NCBI RefSeq assembly: GCF_027533625.1
Contig: NZ_JAQAGZ010000020.1
Coordinates: 1-64,000, forward strand
Reading direction: 5' to 3'
Source: Paenibacillus gyeongsangnamensis
GTDB taxonomy: Bacteria > Bacillota > Bacilli > Paenibacillales > NBRC-103111
Length of the DNA: 64,000 nucleotides
A program made the translations under genes and the position numbers. Positions 24,928 through 33,303 of the stretch are shown piece after piece; position 1 is the stretch's first letter; each line of letters begins with the position of its first letter. Below the pieces are notes generated by a model. That model worked only from the letters and a program-made list of their open reading frames with translations, ran no database searches and had not been told where the DNA came from.

Positions 24928-27216
24928 ATGTCCGTGGGAAACGGACTATGGCGGGACCGGCAGGGAGCGGTTTCGGTTTATTTGATGGCTGTGCTGGTGC
25001 CCGTATTTCTGTTTTGCGGACTGTTGATCGATGCGGTGCGTCTCAAGACAGCGGAGAAGGAAACCGAGAATGCGGTGAAAGCCGGCGTTCGTTCCGCTCT
25101 GTCGACCTATTCGCCCTCTCTGCAAACGTATGGACTGTTTGGTATTGCGGCGGAAGCGGAAGAGGCCAAACGCGCCTTCGAGCGTACGGTGCAGGGCAGC
25201 CTATCGGGACCGCCCGAAGAAGACGGGAGTTTCCGGTTTATCGATAACAGGCTGGTTCCGGCCTCCGTTCATTTGACGCCCATGTATCCTCTGGCGAATC
25301 ATCAGGTATTCAAGAGGCAGCTATTGGAGGAGATGAAATATCGGGCGCCGATCCTCTATTCGCTCGAAATTTACGATAAATTCAAAAAAAACAATTTAGC
25401 TTCAAGGTTGAGTCAAGCGTCCCGCTTCACGAAACAAGCCGCCAAGCTGGAGAAGCTGCTCGATGAGCGTAACGAGAGGCTGGAAGAGGCATGGGACGAT
25501 TTTCTCGAAATCCGGCAAAAAGCGCTCGATCTTCATCCGTTCTATCAGACGCAGCTTCGGGATTTGAACGAGCTCAGCGGACGGATCGGGATCCATACCG
25601 TCGAGGAGGTGCGCGGTACGCTATCCTCCGCCAAGGAGGAGGTTCGAAGGCTCCAGAGCCAGCTCGACGGCATCGACCGGTCGATCACCTCATTGGCGCA
25701 GGCGGGAGCCGGAGCGGCCGAAAGCATTCGTCAGCTGTTGATGGCCCGGCAGACGCTGCAGGGGCAGCTGCAGGAGGCTTGGAGTAAAGTAACGCAGTTT
25801 GAACAGCTTCTGCAGGATTTGCTCCGTTACGCGGAGCTTCTCACGGTGTTAAAGCTGAAGTCAAGTAAGGATGCCGCTGAATTGTCGGATAAGAAGGAGT
25901 TGTTTCAATCGTCCATGACGTCGGCCAAAAAGGCTAACGATCAACTGAACGCCGAGGTTCGCCGCATTCAGTCGGAAGCTGCTGGCGATACGTTGGAGGC
26001 CGAGCAAGTCATCGGCAGCATCCCGCTGTACAGCCGGGAAGAGCTGGAGCGTTTTGAATCCGACACTGCCTCTGCGGTTTCTTTCTTTTCGGGGGTTAAC
26101 GCTCAAATTCAAGACGGACTTATGTTTACGCAGCAAAAATATAACCAGACAGACTCGGCTCTCGAGCTGTTTCTCCAAAAGATCCAAGACATCTATGCTG
26201 AGCAGAACGCAAAGCAATCTGCAAGAAAGCAGCATAACGGCGCCGTTAAGGCATCGAAGCGGGATGAGAGGAACAAGGCTCAGAGCTACCTGGACCAAGT
26301 CAAGAGAGGGCTTGGCAGCTGCAGCCTGGTTTCGGCGGTCGATCCGTATCAAGAGCTGTACCGCAAGCTGCAGGGAGATCCATCCCGGCCCGGAAGCAAA
26401 GGCTTCGTCCAGCTGTATATGGAGCTTAATGCCGCTCGGAAACCGGCGGAGTATCCCGTACCGCAGATCGATTTAAAGGATGCCGATCAGGCGGGCTTCA
26501 GCGCGATGAAGCTGGTGTCCTCCATGGCTGGGTTATTGACCGAGGTGCGGGATGAATTTTATGTCGATGAGTTTGCGGTCAGCAAATTCAGTTATCGGAC
26601 GCTCGGTCTGGAGAAAGACGCTCAAGGAAATGTTGGGCGATCCCGCGAGCTTTCCAAGCCCGAACAGCATCCGCTCGCCAATCAGGAACTCGAATATTTG
26701 CTTTACGGGTCCTCCACCTGCGCGGGCAATTATTCTTTGGCGTATGCCGAAATGTTCGCTTTCCGTTTGGCCGTCGGGATGACGGAGTCGCTGATGAAGC
26801 CGAGGAACGAGGCGCTTGCCGCAGGGTCTCCGCTCTTAATGGTGCTTGCGGCCGTAGCGGAAGGAGCCGTACAGGCACAGGCGGATATGGCGAAGCTCAT
26901 TCAAGGGGAGACGGTACCTTTATCCAAGGAGCTGGGGCTCGCCGTCATGCTGGGCTATAAAGATTATTTGCGTGTATTTCTGCTGCTGCACAGTCCGGAA
27001 ACGGCGCTGCTTTCGCGCATGCAGGCGCTGCTCCAGCTTAACACAGGCCTGGATTTAAGGGAGACAGCCTCCTATGTTTCAGGGCAAGCGAGCACTTCGT
27101 TTCGGCTTTGGTTCATGCCGCAAGTCTTGCAGCAGATCGGAAGAAGCGGATTAACGGGCTGCGATGAGGAGGGACGCCGCTGCAGGCTCACTAAAGTCGC
27201 AGACTATAACTATTAG
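24928..27216 (+). CDS. Large TadG-like pilus-associated protein with coiled coil
   Basis: A 762-residue protein. The N-terminal motif RQGAVSVYLMAVLVPVF with a single membrane helix resembles TadE/TadG proteins. Residues ~150-430 are rich in heptad-like charged and leucine patterns, suggesting coiled coil outside the cell. The ATG at 24928 follows AAGGAGGGG; the ATG at 24895 lies inside the previous gene. Probably part of the cell-wall-spanning pilus assembly. Confidence 0.75.
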   Translation: MSVGNGLWRDRQGAVSVYLMAVLVPVFLFCGLLIDAVRLKTAEKETENAVKAGVRSALSTYSPSLQTYGLFGIAAEAEEAKRAFERTVQGSLSGPPEEDGSFRFIDNRLVPASVHLTPMYPLANHQVFKRQLLEEMKYRAPILYSLEIYDKFKKNNLASRLSQASRFTKQAAKLEKLLDERNERLEEAWDDFLEIRQKALDLHPFYQTQLRDLNELSGRIGIHTVEEVRGTLSSAKEEVRRLQSQLDGIDRSITSLAQAGAGAAESIRQLLMARQTLQGQLQEAWSKVTQFEQLLQDLLRYAELLTVLKLKSSKDAAELSDKKELFQSSMTSAKKANDQLNAEVRRIQSEAAGDTLEAEQVIGSIPLYSREELERFESDTASAVSFFSGVNAQIQDGLMFTQQKYNQTDSALELFLQKIQDIYAEQNAKQSARKQHNGAVKASKRDERNKAQSYLDQVKRGLGSCSLVSAVDPYQELYRKLQGDPSRPGSKGFVQLYMELNAARKPAEYPVPQIDLKDADQAGFSAMKLVSSMAGLLTEVRDEFYVDEFAVSKFSYRTLGLEKDAQGNVGRSRELSKPEQHPLANQELEYLLYGSSTCAGNYSLAYAEMFAFRLAVGMTESLMKPRNEALAAGSPLLMVLAAVAEGAVQAQADMAKLIQGETVPLSKELGLAVMLGYKDYLRVFLLLHSPETALLSRMQALLQLNTGLDLRETASYVSGQASTSFRLWFMPQVLQQIGRSGLTGCDEEGRRCRLTKVADYNY

Positions 27217-27233
27217 ATTGCGGGGACATCAGC

Positions 27234-27902
27234 ATGCGGTCGGTTTGGAAGCAAGATCAGGGCGGCGTTGTGCTGGAAGCGGCACTCGTGCTGCCGTTTT
27301 TCGTAGCGTTCGTTGCGCTCATGATCGTCCTGGTCCGATTGTCGATAGCGGAGATGGCGTTGCAGTCCGCGGTATCCGAGTCGGCGAAGGTGATCGCGGC
27401 GAATATGTACCCGGTGGAGCTGCTTGCGGGTGAAGCGAGAAGCAAGTGGAACGCTAGCCGCCCCAGCGTCTGGCTGGATGAAGCCGTTTCAAGGGTAGAG
27501 AACATCAGGCAGCGTGCGGTCGATGCGGAAAGCTTCGTGGAGGAATATGAACACTGGATCCCGGACCCCTTGGTCCGATTGCTGGCTTGGGAGAAATCGA
27601 AGCGCGAGCAAGCGGAATCCTGGGGAGCCGGGATGACCGAGGAGGCCAAGGAACGGGCGATGACTGAAATAACGGAAGCGGCTACTCCGATTGTCGCGTT
27701 CTTTGCGGACAAACGGAGAATCAATACATCGAAGCTGAAGGTAACGAAGATTACCTTTCCTAATTTTGATCATAAGGAGGAAGCTTTTGTGGGCGTGGAG
27801 GCGCAGCTGCAGTTTACGTTCGCCGTTCCCTTTTTCCGAAAAGACGTCCTCCTGAAGAAAAAGGCGCTGGAGCGGGCTTGGGTGGGAGGCAGCGGCATAT
27901 GA
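27234..27902 (+). CDS. TadE-like protein
   Basis: A 222-residue protein with the TadE signature QGGVVLEAALVLP and one membrane helix at residues 14-36. The remainder is extracellular and charged. A minor pseudopilin role is likely. Its stop overlaps the peptidase start (ATGA). Confidence 0.8.
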   Translation: MRSVWKQDQGGVVLEAALVLPFFVAFVALMIVLVRLSIAEMALQSAVSESAKVIAANMYPVELLAGEARSKWNASRPSVWLDEAVSRVENIRQRAVDAESFVEEYEHWIPDPLVRLLAWEKSKREQAESWGAGMTEEAKERAMTEITEAATPIVAFFADKRRINTSKLKVTKITFPNFDHKEEAFVGVEAQLQFTFAVPFFRKDVLLKKKALERAWVGGSGI

Positions 27903-28423
27903 CGCTATGGATCATGACGGGATTGCTGCTAGCATGCGCATTTGTGACGGATGTGACGAAGCAGCGCATCCCGAATCGGCTGACTTTGCCCGCAGCCGCC
28001 GCCGGACTGTTGGTTCATGCCGTGATGGAGGGCTGGTCCGGCTTGCTGTTCGCTGCGGCAGGGTTGGCCTGCGGTTTCGCACCGATGTTTGCGCTTTATC
28101 TGGCAAGAGCCGTGGGTGCCGGCGACGTCAAGTTGTTCGCAGCCGCAGGCTCGATCCTCGGAGCATGGTATACGCTGTATGCGATGTACCTATCGCTCGT
28201 ATTTGCGGGGATACTGGCGCTTCTCATTTTGTTGTGGCGAAGCGACAGGGGAGAGCGGCTGCGCCATCTGGGGTGGACGCTGGTTCGTTTGCTGCTTTTC
28301 CGGGAGACGCAGGCATGGCGCAGCTTGTCCGTCAAGGAAGGCTCGCTCCGATTTCCGCTGATGTGGGCCGTGCTGCCGGGATTCGTGTATGCTTGTGCCG
28401 CCGAACCGATAATCGGCATGTAA
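27899..28423 (+). CDS. Prepilin peptidase (TadV/CpaA, A24 family)
   Basis: A 174-residue membrane aspartyl peptidase. The two catalytic aspartates are in TDVTKQRIPN near residue 18 and GAGDVKLF near residue 75, each next to membrane segments. It processes the Flp pilin and TadE-like proteins. The ATG at 27899 follows GGGAGGC and overlaps the previous stop. Confidence 0.9.
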   Translation: MTLWIMTGLLLACAFVTDVTKQRIPNRLTLPAAAAGLLVHAVMEGWSGLLFAAAGLACGFAPMFALYLARAVGAGDVKLFAAAGSILGAWYTLYAMYLSLVFAGILALLILLWRSDRGERLRHLGWTLVRLLLFRETQAWRSLSVKEGSLRFPLMWAVLPGFVYACAAEPIIGM

Positions 28424-28447
28424 TTATGGGAGGAGGAATTTACTGCG

Positions 28448-29980
28448 ATGCAGCAGCTCTACGGACTTCAGGTAGATTTTACTTATCTGCATGGTCATTA
28501 CATGGTCGTCAGCGATGCAGACGGTTTAAAAGCCGATGCGCTGTCCGGATTCCAGCTGTCGATGCTGACCATGAACCGCATTCCCCGGCTTTTGGATATG
28601 CAAGTAGAGGAGAAGGACGGCGAGCTTAAGCTTTACTATAATGTAACGGGCAAACGGATGCTGACGCAGCGATTGCGTACGGAAAAGCTGACGCTTCAGC
28701 GATTTTATTCTCTTTTTTTGGAAATTGCCTGCGTGCTGGACGACAGCAAGATTTATATGCTGCAGCCCGGCAGATACGTGCTTAAGGAGGATTACATCTA
28801 CTGCGGCGAAAGTCTCGACGATCTTTATTTCACTTATATCCCGAAGGAGCAGCTGGATAATAAATGCTCCGTATCGACCGATCTTCAGCATCTGGCATCA
28901 AGGTGTATTCACCGCGTCGATGAGCTGCGGGGAAACGGCTTCCAGGAGCTGATGAGCTACCTCCAGGAAGAGAATTTCAATATCCCCGAATTGAAGCAGC
29001 TGTTGATGAAGCATTTGCGGCTTTTGGGTCAAGGTCAGGAACACTCTGCAGCTTATGGGATCGGAACAGGAGAAGGGCGGGACATGTCAAAGTCTGATTC
29101 CCGTTTTATCAAACAAGATGCTTTTCTTGAGTCTGTTCCGGAATCCGGAACGCAGTCCGTTTTGATTGAGCCTGACGAATTCCCGGGAATATCGTCGGCT
29201 GCGACTGCAAGCAGCGAACGCCGGGAAGGTTCGGATGGCGGAAAGCCTGAAGCCGAAAAGCGCGTAAAAAGAAATAAGACCGTTATCGTGCTGTCAGCGC
29301 TGCTGAGCTCCGGTGTCCTTTGGAAATGGTACATCGAAGAGCCCGGATCGGTGACGCTCTATTTGTGTCTTGGTTTGAATATGGCTCTTCTTGCATTTGC
29401 GTGGCTGCTGCTCCGAAGGGCCGCACCACCGGACACGCACAAGGATCCGGCCGAGAAGGCGATGGAGGACTGGCTGTCTGGTGTTGACGCTCAGCCGCAT
29501 AGCGGAGGAGAAGCGGATTTTTTCGAGGAGATCGGCCTGAAGTCTGGCCCATCTGCTCCCATTCCCGATAAAGAAGAGACGCGCGGCATCGACGGGACGA
29601 ACGCCATGCCGACGACGCTGTTAAGGCCGAATGACGCAACGGTATTTCTGGGCGGCTCTGCGATGAATAACCGAGATCCCGACCCGTCGCTTGAATTTAT
29701 GCATGACGGCCGCAGGCAGCGCACTGCGATCTCAAAGTCTCATTTCATTATCGGAAGGGGCGCAGGCGAGGCCGACCTCATCGTTGGTGAGCAAGGGGTC
29801 TCCAGGGTACATGCCGAGCTCGTCAAGGAAGAGAAGGAGTGCGTGATCCGGGATCTCGGTTCGCGCAACGGCACGTTCGTGAACGGCGAATTATTGGTGC
29901 CTTACCGGATGCAACCTTTGCGGGAAGGTGATATAGTTAAGATCATTACGACGGAATATACGTTTAGAATGGGGTCTTAA
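28448..29980 (+). CDS. FHA-domain membrane protein with DUF6382-like N-terminus
   Basis: A 510-residue protein. Residues 1-200 resemble the DUF6382 domain found with FHA domains in Firmicutes. Hydrophobic segments lie near 275-320, and a C-terminal FHA domain has IIGRG, GVSRVHAEL and LGSRNGTFVNG. FHA domains bind phosphothreonine. The following PP2C phosphatase and this gene's position at the end of the tad operon suggest Ser/Thr phosphorylation control of pilus assembly. No kinase gene is nearby. Confidence 0.85.
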   Translation: MQQLYGLQVDFTYLHGHYMVVSDADGLKADALSGFQLSMLTMNRIPRLLDMQVEEKDGELKLYYNVTGKRMLTQRLRTEKLTLQRFYSLFLEIACVLDDSKIYMLQPGRYVLKEDYIYCGESLDDLYFTYIPKEQLDNKCSVSTDLQHLASRCIHRVDELRGNGFQELMSYLQEENFNIPELKQLLMKHLRLLGQGQEHSAAYGIGTGEGRDMSKSDSRFIKQDAFLESVPESGTQSVLIEPDEFPGISSAATASSERREGSDGGKPEAEKRVKRNKTVIVLSALLSSGVLWKWYIEEPGSVTLYLCLGLNMALLAFAWLLLRRAAPPDTHKDPAEKAMEDWLSGVDAQPHSGGEADFFEEIGLKSGPSAPIPDKEETRGIDGTNAMPTTLLRPNDATVFLGGSAMNNRDPDPSLEFMHDGRRQRTAISKSHFIIGRGAGEADLIVGEQGVSRVHAELVKEEKECVIRDLGSRNGTFVNGELLVPYRMQPLREGDIVKIITTEYTFRMGS

Positions 29981-29983
29981 CGG

Positions 29984-30865
29984 GTGAAAACAAAGATCGC
30001 CGTCCATTGGCAGTACGGCGCCGCCACCCATACGGGATGGTACCGGACGCTGAATGAAGACCGCTCCCTGCTTCGCATTGGAAGCACGAAGCAGGGAAAG
30101 CCCTATGCCGCAGCCGTGCTCGCGGATGGGATGGGCGGAACGGAGGATGGCGGCGGGGCGAGCGAGCTGGCTGTCAACGCGGTTAAGATGTGGCTGGAGG
30201 AGCGGGCGGCCGTGCTGCTGGATGAAGAGAATTACTGGAACGCAGTGGAGAAGGAGCTAAGACAGTTATACCGGCGCATTCACGAGGCGCTGACCGCCTC
30301 GCCGTACCGGCAGGGGACTACCTTAAGCGTTCTGCTGCTGACCGATCATTCCTACTTGGTGGCGCATATCGGGGATTGCCGCATTCTTCGGCTTGGCGCT
30401 GACGGGGGATGGAGCTTGCTTACCAAAGATCATACCTGGGTGCAGCGGCAAGTCACTTTGTTGAGGATGACGGAACGGGAAGCGATGTGTCACCCGAAGC
30501 GGCATATTCTGCTTCGCTCACTTGGCTTGAAGAGGGAGCCCGCCGTTGATTTCCGTACGGGGGTATATCACCCCCGCACGGTGTTCGTACTCATCAGCGA
30601 CGGATTTCACGACCGAATTACGACAGGCGCTTTGGCGGGATTCATCCGCAAGGAGCTGGCGGATGGAAGCGATCTGCAGCAAATTAGCGAGGGGCTGGTG
30701 GAGCGTGCGCTGATGAAACGGGCTGACGACAACGTCAGCCTGCTGCTGCTGCGCCCGTTGGGAGGAAGCGCTCCATTACGCAAACTGTATCGTCTCTATG
30801 CAGCGCATGCCTGCCGAAGATTGAAAAAACTGCAAACGCTTATTCCCGTCTTCCGGCAAAGATGA
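29984..30865 (+). CDS. PP2C-family Ser/Thr phosphatase
   Basis: A 293-residue phosphatase with PP2C metal motifs: NEDRS near residue 24, VLADGMGGTEDGG near 46, HIGDCR near 128, ISDGFHD near 205 and ADDNVSLL near 245. It starts at GTG 3 bp after the FHA gene, so both are co-expressed and probably act on the same phosphoproteins. The last ~35 residues are basic. Confidence 0.88.
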   Translation: MKTKIAVHWQYGAATHTGWYRTLNEDRSLLRIGSTKQGKPYAAAVLADGMGGTEDGGGASELAVNAVKMWLEERAAVLLDEENYWNAVEKELRQLYRRIHEALTASPYRQGTTLSVLLLTDHSYLVAHIGDCRILRLGADGGWSLLTKDHTWVQRQVTLLRMTEREAMCHPKRHILLRSLGLKREPAVDFRTGVYHPRTVFVLISDGFHDRITTGALAGFIRKELADGSDLQQISEGLVERALMKRADDNVSLLLLRPLGGSAPLRKLYRLYAAHACRRLKKLQTLIPVFRQR

Positions 30866-30950
30866 TATAATGAAGTATCTATGGGATGCAATGTCGAAGA
30901 ATAGTCCGCAGCTGCGGTCTAATCCAATCGCTGAGGGAGAACGAGATCTT

Positions 30951-31241
30951 ATGCTGACACATGTCGTTTTATTCAAATTAAAGGATCGCAGCCCGGAGTC
31001 GGTTCAAACGACTTACGAGGTGCTGAAGAACATGGAAGGCAAAATTGAGGTGCTGCGCCACATCGAGGTGGGCAAGGACGTGCTTCATCTGGAGCGTTCG
31101 TACGATATCGCGCTGATTACGAAGTTTGATTCCGTGGAAGATTTGAAGATATACGACAACCACCCGGTGCACGTACAGGTGAAGGAGCACATGAAGCAAG
31201 TACTTGACGGCACCAGCGTTTGCGTAGATTTCGAAGCGTAG
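30951..31241 (+). CDS. Dabb-family (stress-responsive A/B barrel) protein
   Basis: A 96-residue dimeric barrel protein beginning MLTHVVLFKLK, with the family's HIEVGKD and DLKIYDNHPVH segments. The ATG at 30951 is chosen because family members begin here; an upstream frame to 30870 is open but lacks support. A TATAAT at 30866 may be its promoter. The function of these proteins is mostly unknown. Confidence 0.85.
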   Translation: MLTHVVLFKLKDRSPESVQTTYEVLKNMEGKIEVLRHIEVGKDVLHLERSYDIALITKFDSVEDLKIYDNHPVHVQVKEHMKQVLDGTSVCVDFEA

Positions 31242-31249
31242 AGCGGAAA

Positions 31250-31681
31250 TTACCAGAATAGCGGTTTCATGATCATGAGCCAGAGCATTATGAAGAGCAC
31301 TGTCAAATACAAGTAAAGCGCGCGGCTTAGCTTGTTCAGCAGGACGGTGCGGTTTGGCTCCTGCTTCCGAAGCAAGCGGATCGTCGGCGAGAAGGCACGG
31401 GCCATGAAGAACAGCGAGAGGAACAACACGACGAAGGTGCCGAAGATCCAGGGCGTATTCCAGGGCCAATCGCCCAGCCACATCAGCAGCAGTCCGGAGA
31501 AGACGAGGACATGTCCGGCATGCTTGGACAAGCGGACCGCGAAGGTGAAGGAATCCAGATAGGCTTCGTACACCGCTCCTTCGGAAGCTCGCAGCTTTTT
31601 CAGCATAGGGATCAGGGCAAAGAAGGGGCCGATGGAAACCATGGCACTGATGGAATGAATGAAGACAAGCCAAAGATACAT
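31250..31681 (-). CDS. DUF2269-like integral membrane protein
   Basis: A 143-residue protein with four hydrophobic helices (about 1-25, 55-75, 80-100, 118-140) and the HSISAMVSIGPFF start seen in DUF2269-like proteins. Role unknown. Confidence 0.65.
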   Translation of the reverse strand: MYLWLVFIHSISAMVSIGPFFALIPMLKKLRASEGAVYEAYLDSFTFAVRLSKHAGHVLVFSGLLLMWLGDWPWNTPWIFGTFVVLFLSLFFMARAFSPTIRLLRKQEPNRTVLLNKLSRALYLYLTVLFIMLWLMIMKPLFW

Positions 31682-31717
31682 GAAATCGAAAGCCTCCAGG
31701 GATCGGTAATGAAGTGA

Positions 31718-31752
31718 GAAAACAGTGTAGCTTTCACTACACTGTTTTCTTG
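31718..31752. terminator. Hairpin between two minus-strand genes
   Basis: GAAAACAGTGTAG and CTACACTGTTTTC form a perfect 13-bp stem with a CTTTCA loop. It probably ends the ASCH gene transcript. Confidence 0.75.
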
Positions 31753-31786
31753 TATATGGACAGGCGTTTCAGGCTGACGCGTTCGG

Positions 31787-32116
31787 TCAGACGGCGCGGA
31801 ATTCGTGAACCCATACTTTCATGTGCGGCAGCCAAGGCATGCCGGCATGCATGGATAGGATATAATTTTTGTAGGCCTCCACGTTTTCGTAGCCTTCCAT
31901 ACGTACGGCTTCGTCCGTCAGCTCGCCCAGCGACTGCTGATAAACGCGGGTAACCTCGAATTTATGGCCTTTGAGCTCCATGATTTCGCCGGGATCGGCA
32001 TAACGGCCGTTGCGGCGGGTAGCGGTTTTCTCACCGCAAAGTACCTTTTCTACGTCGGCTTCAACGGTGACCAAACGGTCGATGGAACACGTTTTCGGCG
32101 GTAAGGATTCGGACAT
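31787..32116 (-). CDS. ASCH-domain protein
   Basis: A 109-residue protein with the ASCH pattern: a CGEKTATRR segment (GxKxxxxR) near residue 34 and a strand set ending VWVHEF. ASCH domains are predicted RNA-binding or coactivator-like folds. The ATG at 32116 follows AAGGAGG; the longer open frame upstream runs into the divergent M42 gene. Confidence 0.82.
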   Translation of the reverse strand: MSESLPPKTCSIDRLVTVEADVEKVLCGEKTATRRNGRYADPGEIMELKGHKFEVTRVYQQSLGELTDEAVRMEGYENVEAYKNYILSMHAGMPWLPHMKVWVHEFRAV

Positions 32117-32201
32117 GGTAAAAAGTTCCTCCTTGAATTTGATTTCCATGGACAGCTTACCGCAAAATGGTATAAGAATCAAATGAACGGAGAGTGAACG
32201 A

Positions 32202-33269
32202 ATGAGTCTCAAGATCGATACAACCTATGTTCTCCAAATTCTTGAAACGCTGCTTAACACCCCCAGCCCCAGCGGCTATTGCGGACCCATTATGCGCAAG
32301 CTGTCGGAGGCCGCGGCCGAGCTCGGCTATGAGCTGGAATATACTCCGAAAGGGTGCGGCATCATTCGCGTTCCCGGGAAGCGAACGGGCCGAACGATCG
32401 GCTTGTCGGGGCATGTCGATACGCTGGGAGCGATGGTACGTTCGATTAAATCCAGCGGTACGCTTCGTTTTACATTGATCGGCGGATATATGATGGGTTC
32501 GGTTGAGAACGAATACTGCCAGATTCATACCCGGGACGGCCGGGTGTATGACGGGACGATTCTGACGACGAAGCCGTCGGTTCATGTTTATCCCGATGCC
32601 AGAGAGATGAAACGGGAAGAAGCGGTTATGGAGATCAGGCTGGATGAACCGGTACATTCTGTAGACGACGTAAAGGAGCTCGGAATCGGAGTCGGCGATA
32701 TCGTATCGTTCGATCCGAGGGCGCAGTTCAAGCCCAACGGCTACATTAAGTCGCGCCATCTGGACGATAAAGCCGGCGTAGCCGCGCTGTTCGGTTTGCT
32801 GGAGGCGCTCCGCAGGGAGAACATCCAGCCGGAATATCCGCTGCAAATTCTTATTAGCACCTACGAAGAGGTCGGTCACGGCGCTTCCTGGATCCCTTCC
32901 GAGATCGAAGAGCTGATTGCGGTCGATATGGGGGCGATGGGAGACGATCTCAGCTGCAAGGAGACCGACGTATCCATCTGCGCGAAGGATTCCTCCGGTC
33001 CTTACGACTACGCCATGACCGGCAAGCTGATCGAGCTGGCGCGCAGGGAAGGGATTCCGCATGCGGTCGATATTTACCCGCAGTACGGATCGGACGCTTC
33101 CGCAGCTCTGCGCGGGGGAAGCAACATCCGGGCGGCGCTGATCGGCCCGGGCGTTCACGCCTCGCACGCGATGGAGCGGACGCATGCGCAAGCGGTTTGC
33201 AATACGGCCGCACTGCTGGCGGCTTATATCCTGGAACCTGCCGAGCCATACGGCAAAGCGGCATTTTGA
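32202..33269 (+). CDS. M42-family metallopeptidase (aminopeptidase)
   Basis: A 355-residue cytosolic peptidase with two-metal-site residues: His71 in GHVD, Asp in HLDDKAG, Glu-Glu in YEEVGH, Asp in AVDMGAM and His in HASHAMER. Related to glutamyl aminopeptidases and FrvX/YsdC. GGAG precedes the ATG. The next gene starts 34 bp later. Confidence 0.9.
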   Translation: MSLKIDTTYVLQILETLLNTPSPSGYCGPIMRKLSEAAAELGYELEYTPKGCGIIRVPGKRTGRTIGLSGHVDTLGAMVRSIKSSGTLRFTLIGGYMMGSVENEYCQIHTRDGRVYDGTILTTKPSVHVYPDAREMKREEAVMEIRLDEPVHSVDDVKELGIGVGDIVSFDPRAQFKPNGYIKSRHLDDKAGVAALFGLLEALRRENIQPEYPLQILISTYEEVGHGASWIPSEIEELIAVDMGAMGDDLSCKETDVSICAKDSSGPYDYAMTGKLIELARREGIPHAVDIYPQYGSDASAALRGGSNIRAALIGPGVHASHAMERTHAQAVCNTAALLAAYILEPAEPYGKAAF

Positions 33270-33303
33270 TGGCCTCCCGGCGAAAAGGAGCGTTGAACGA
33301 ACA

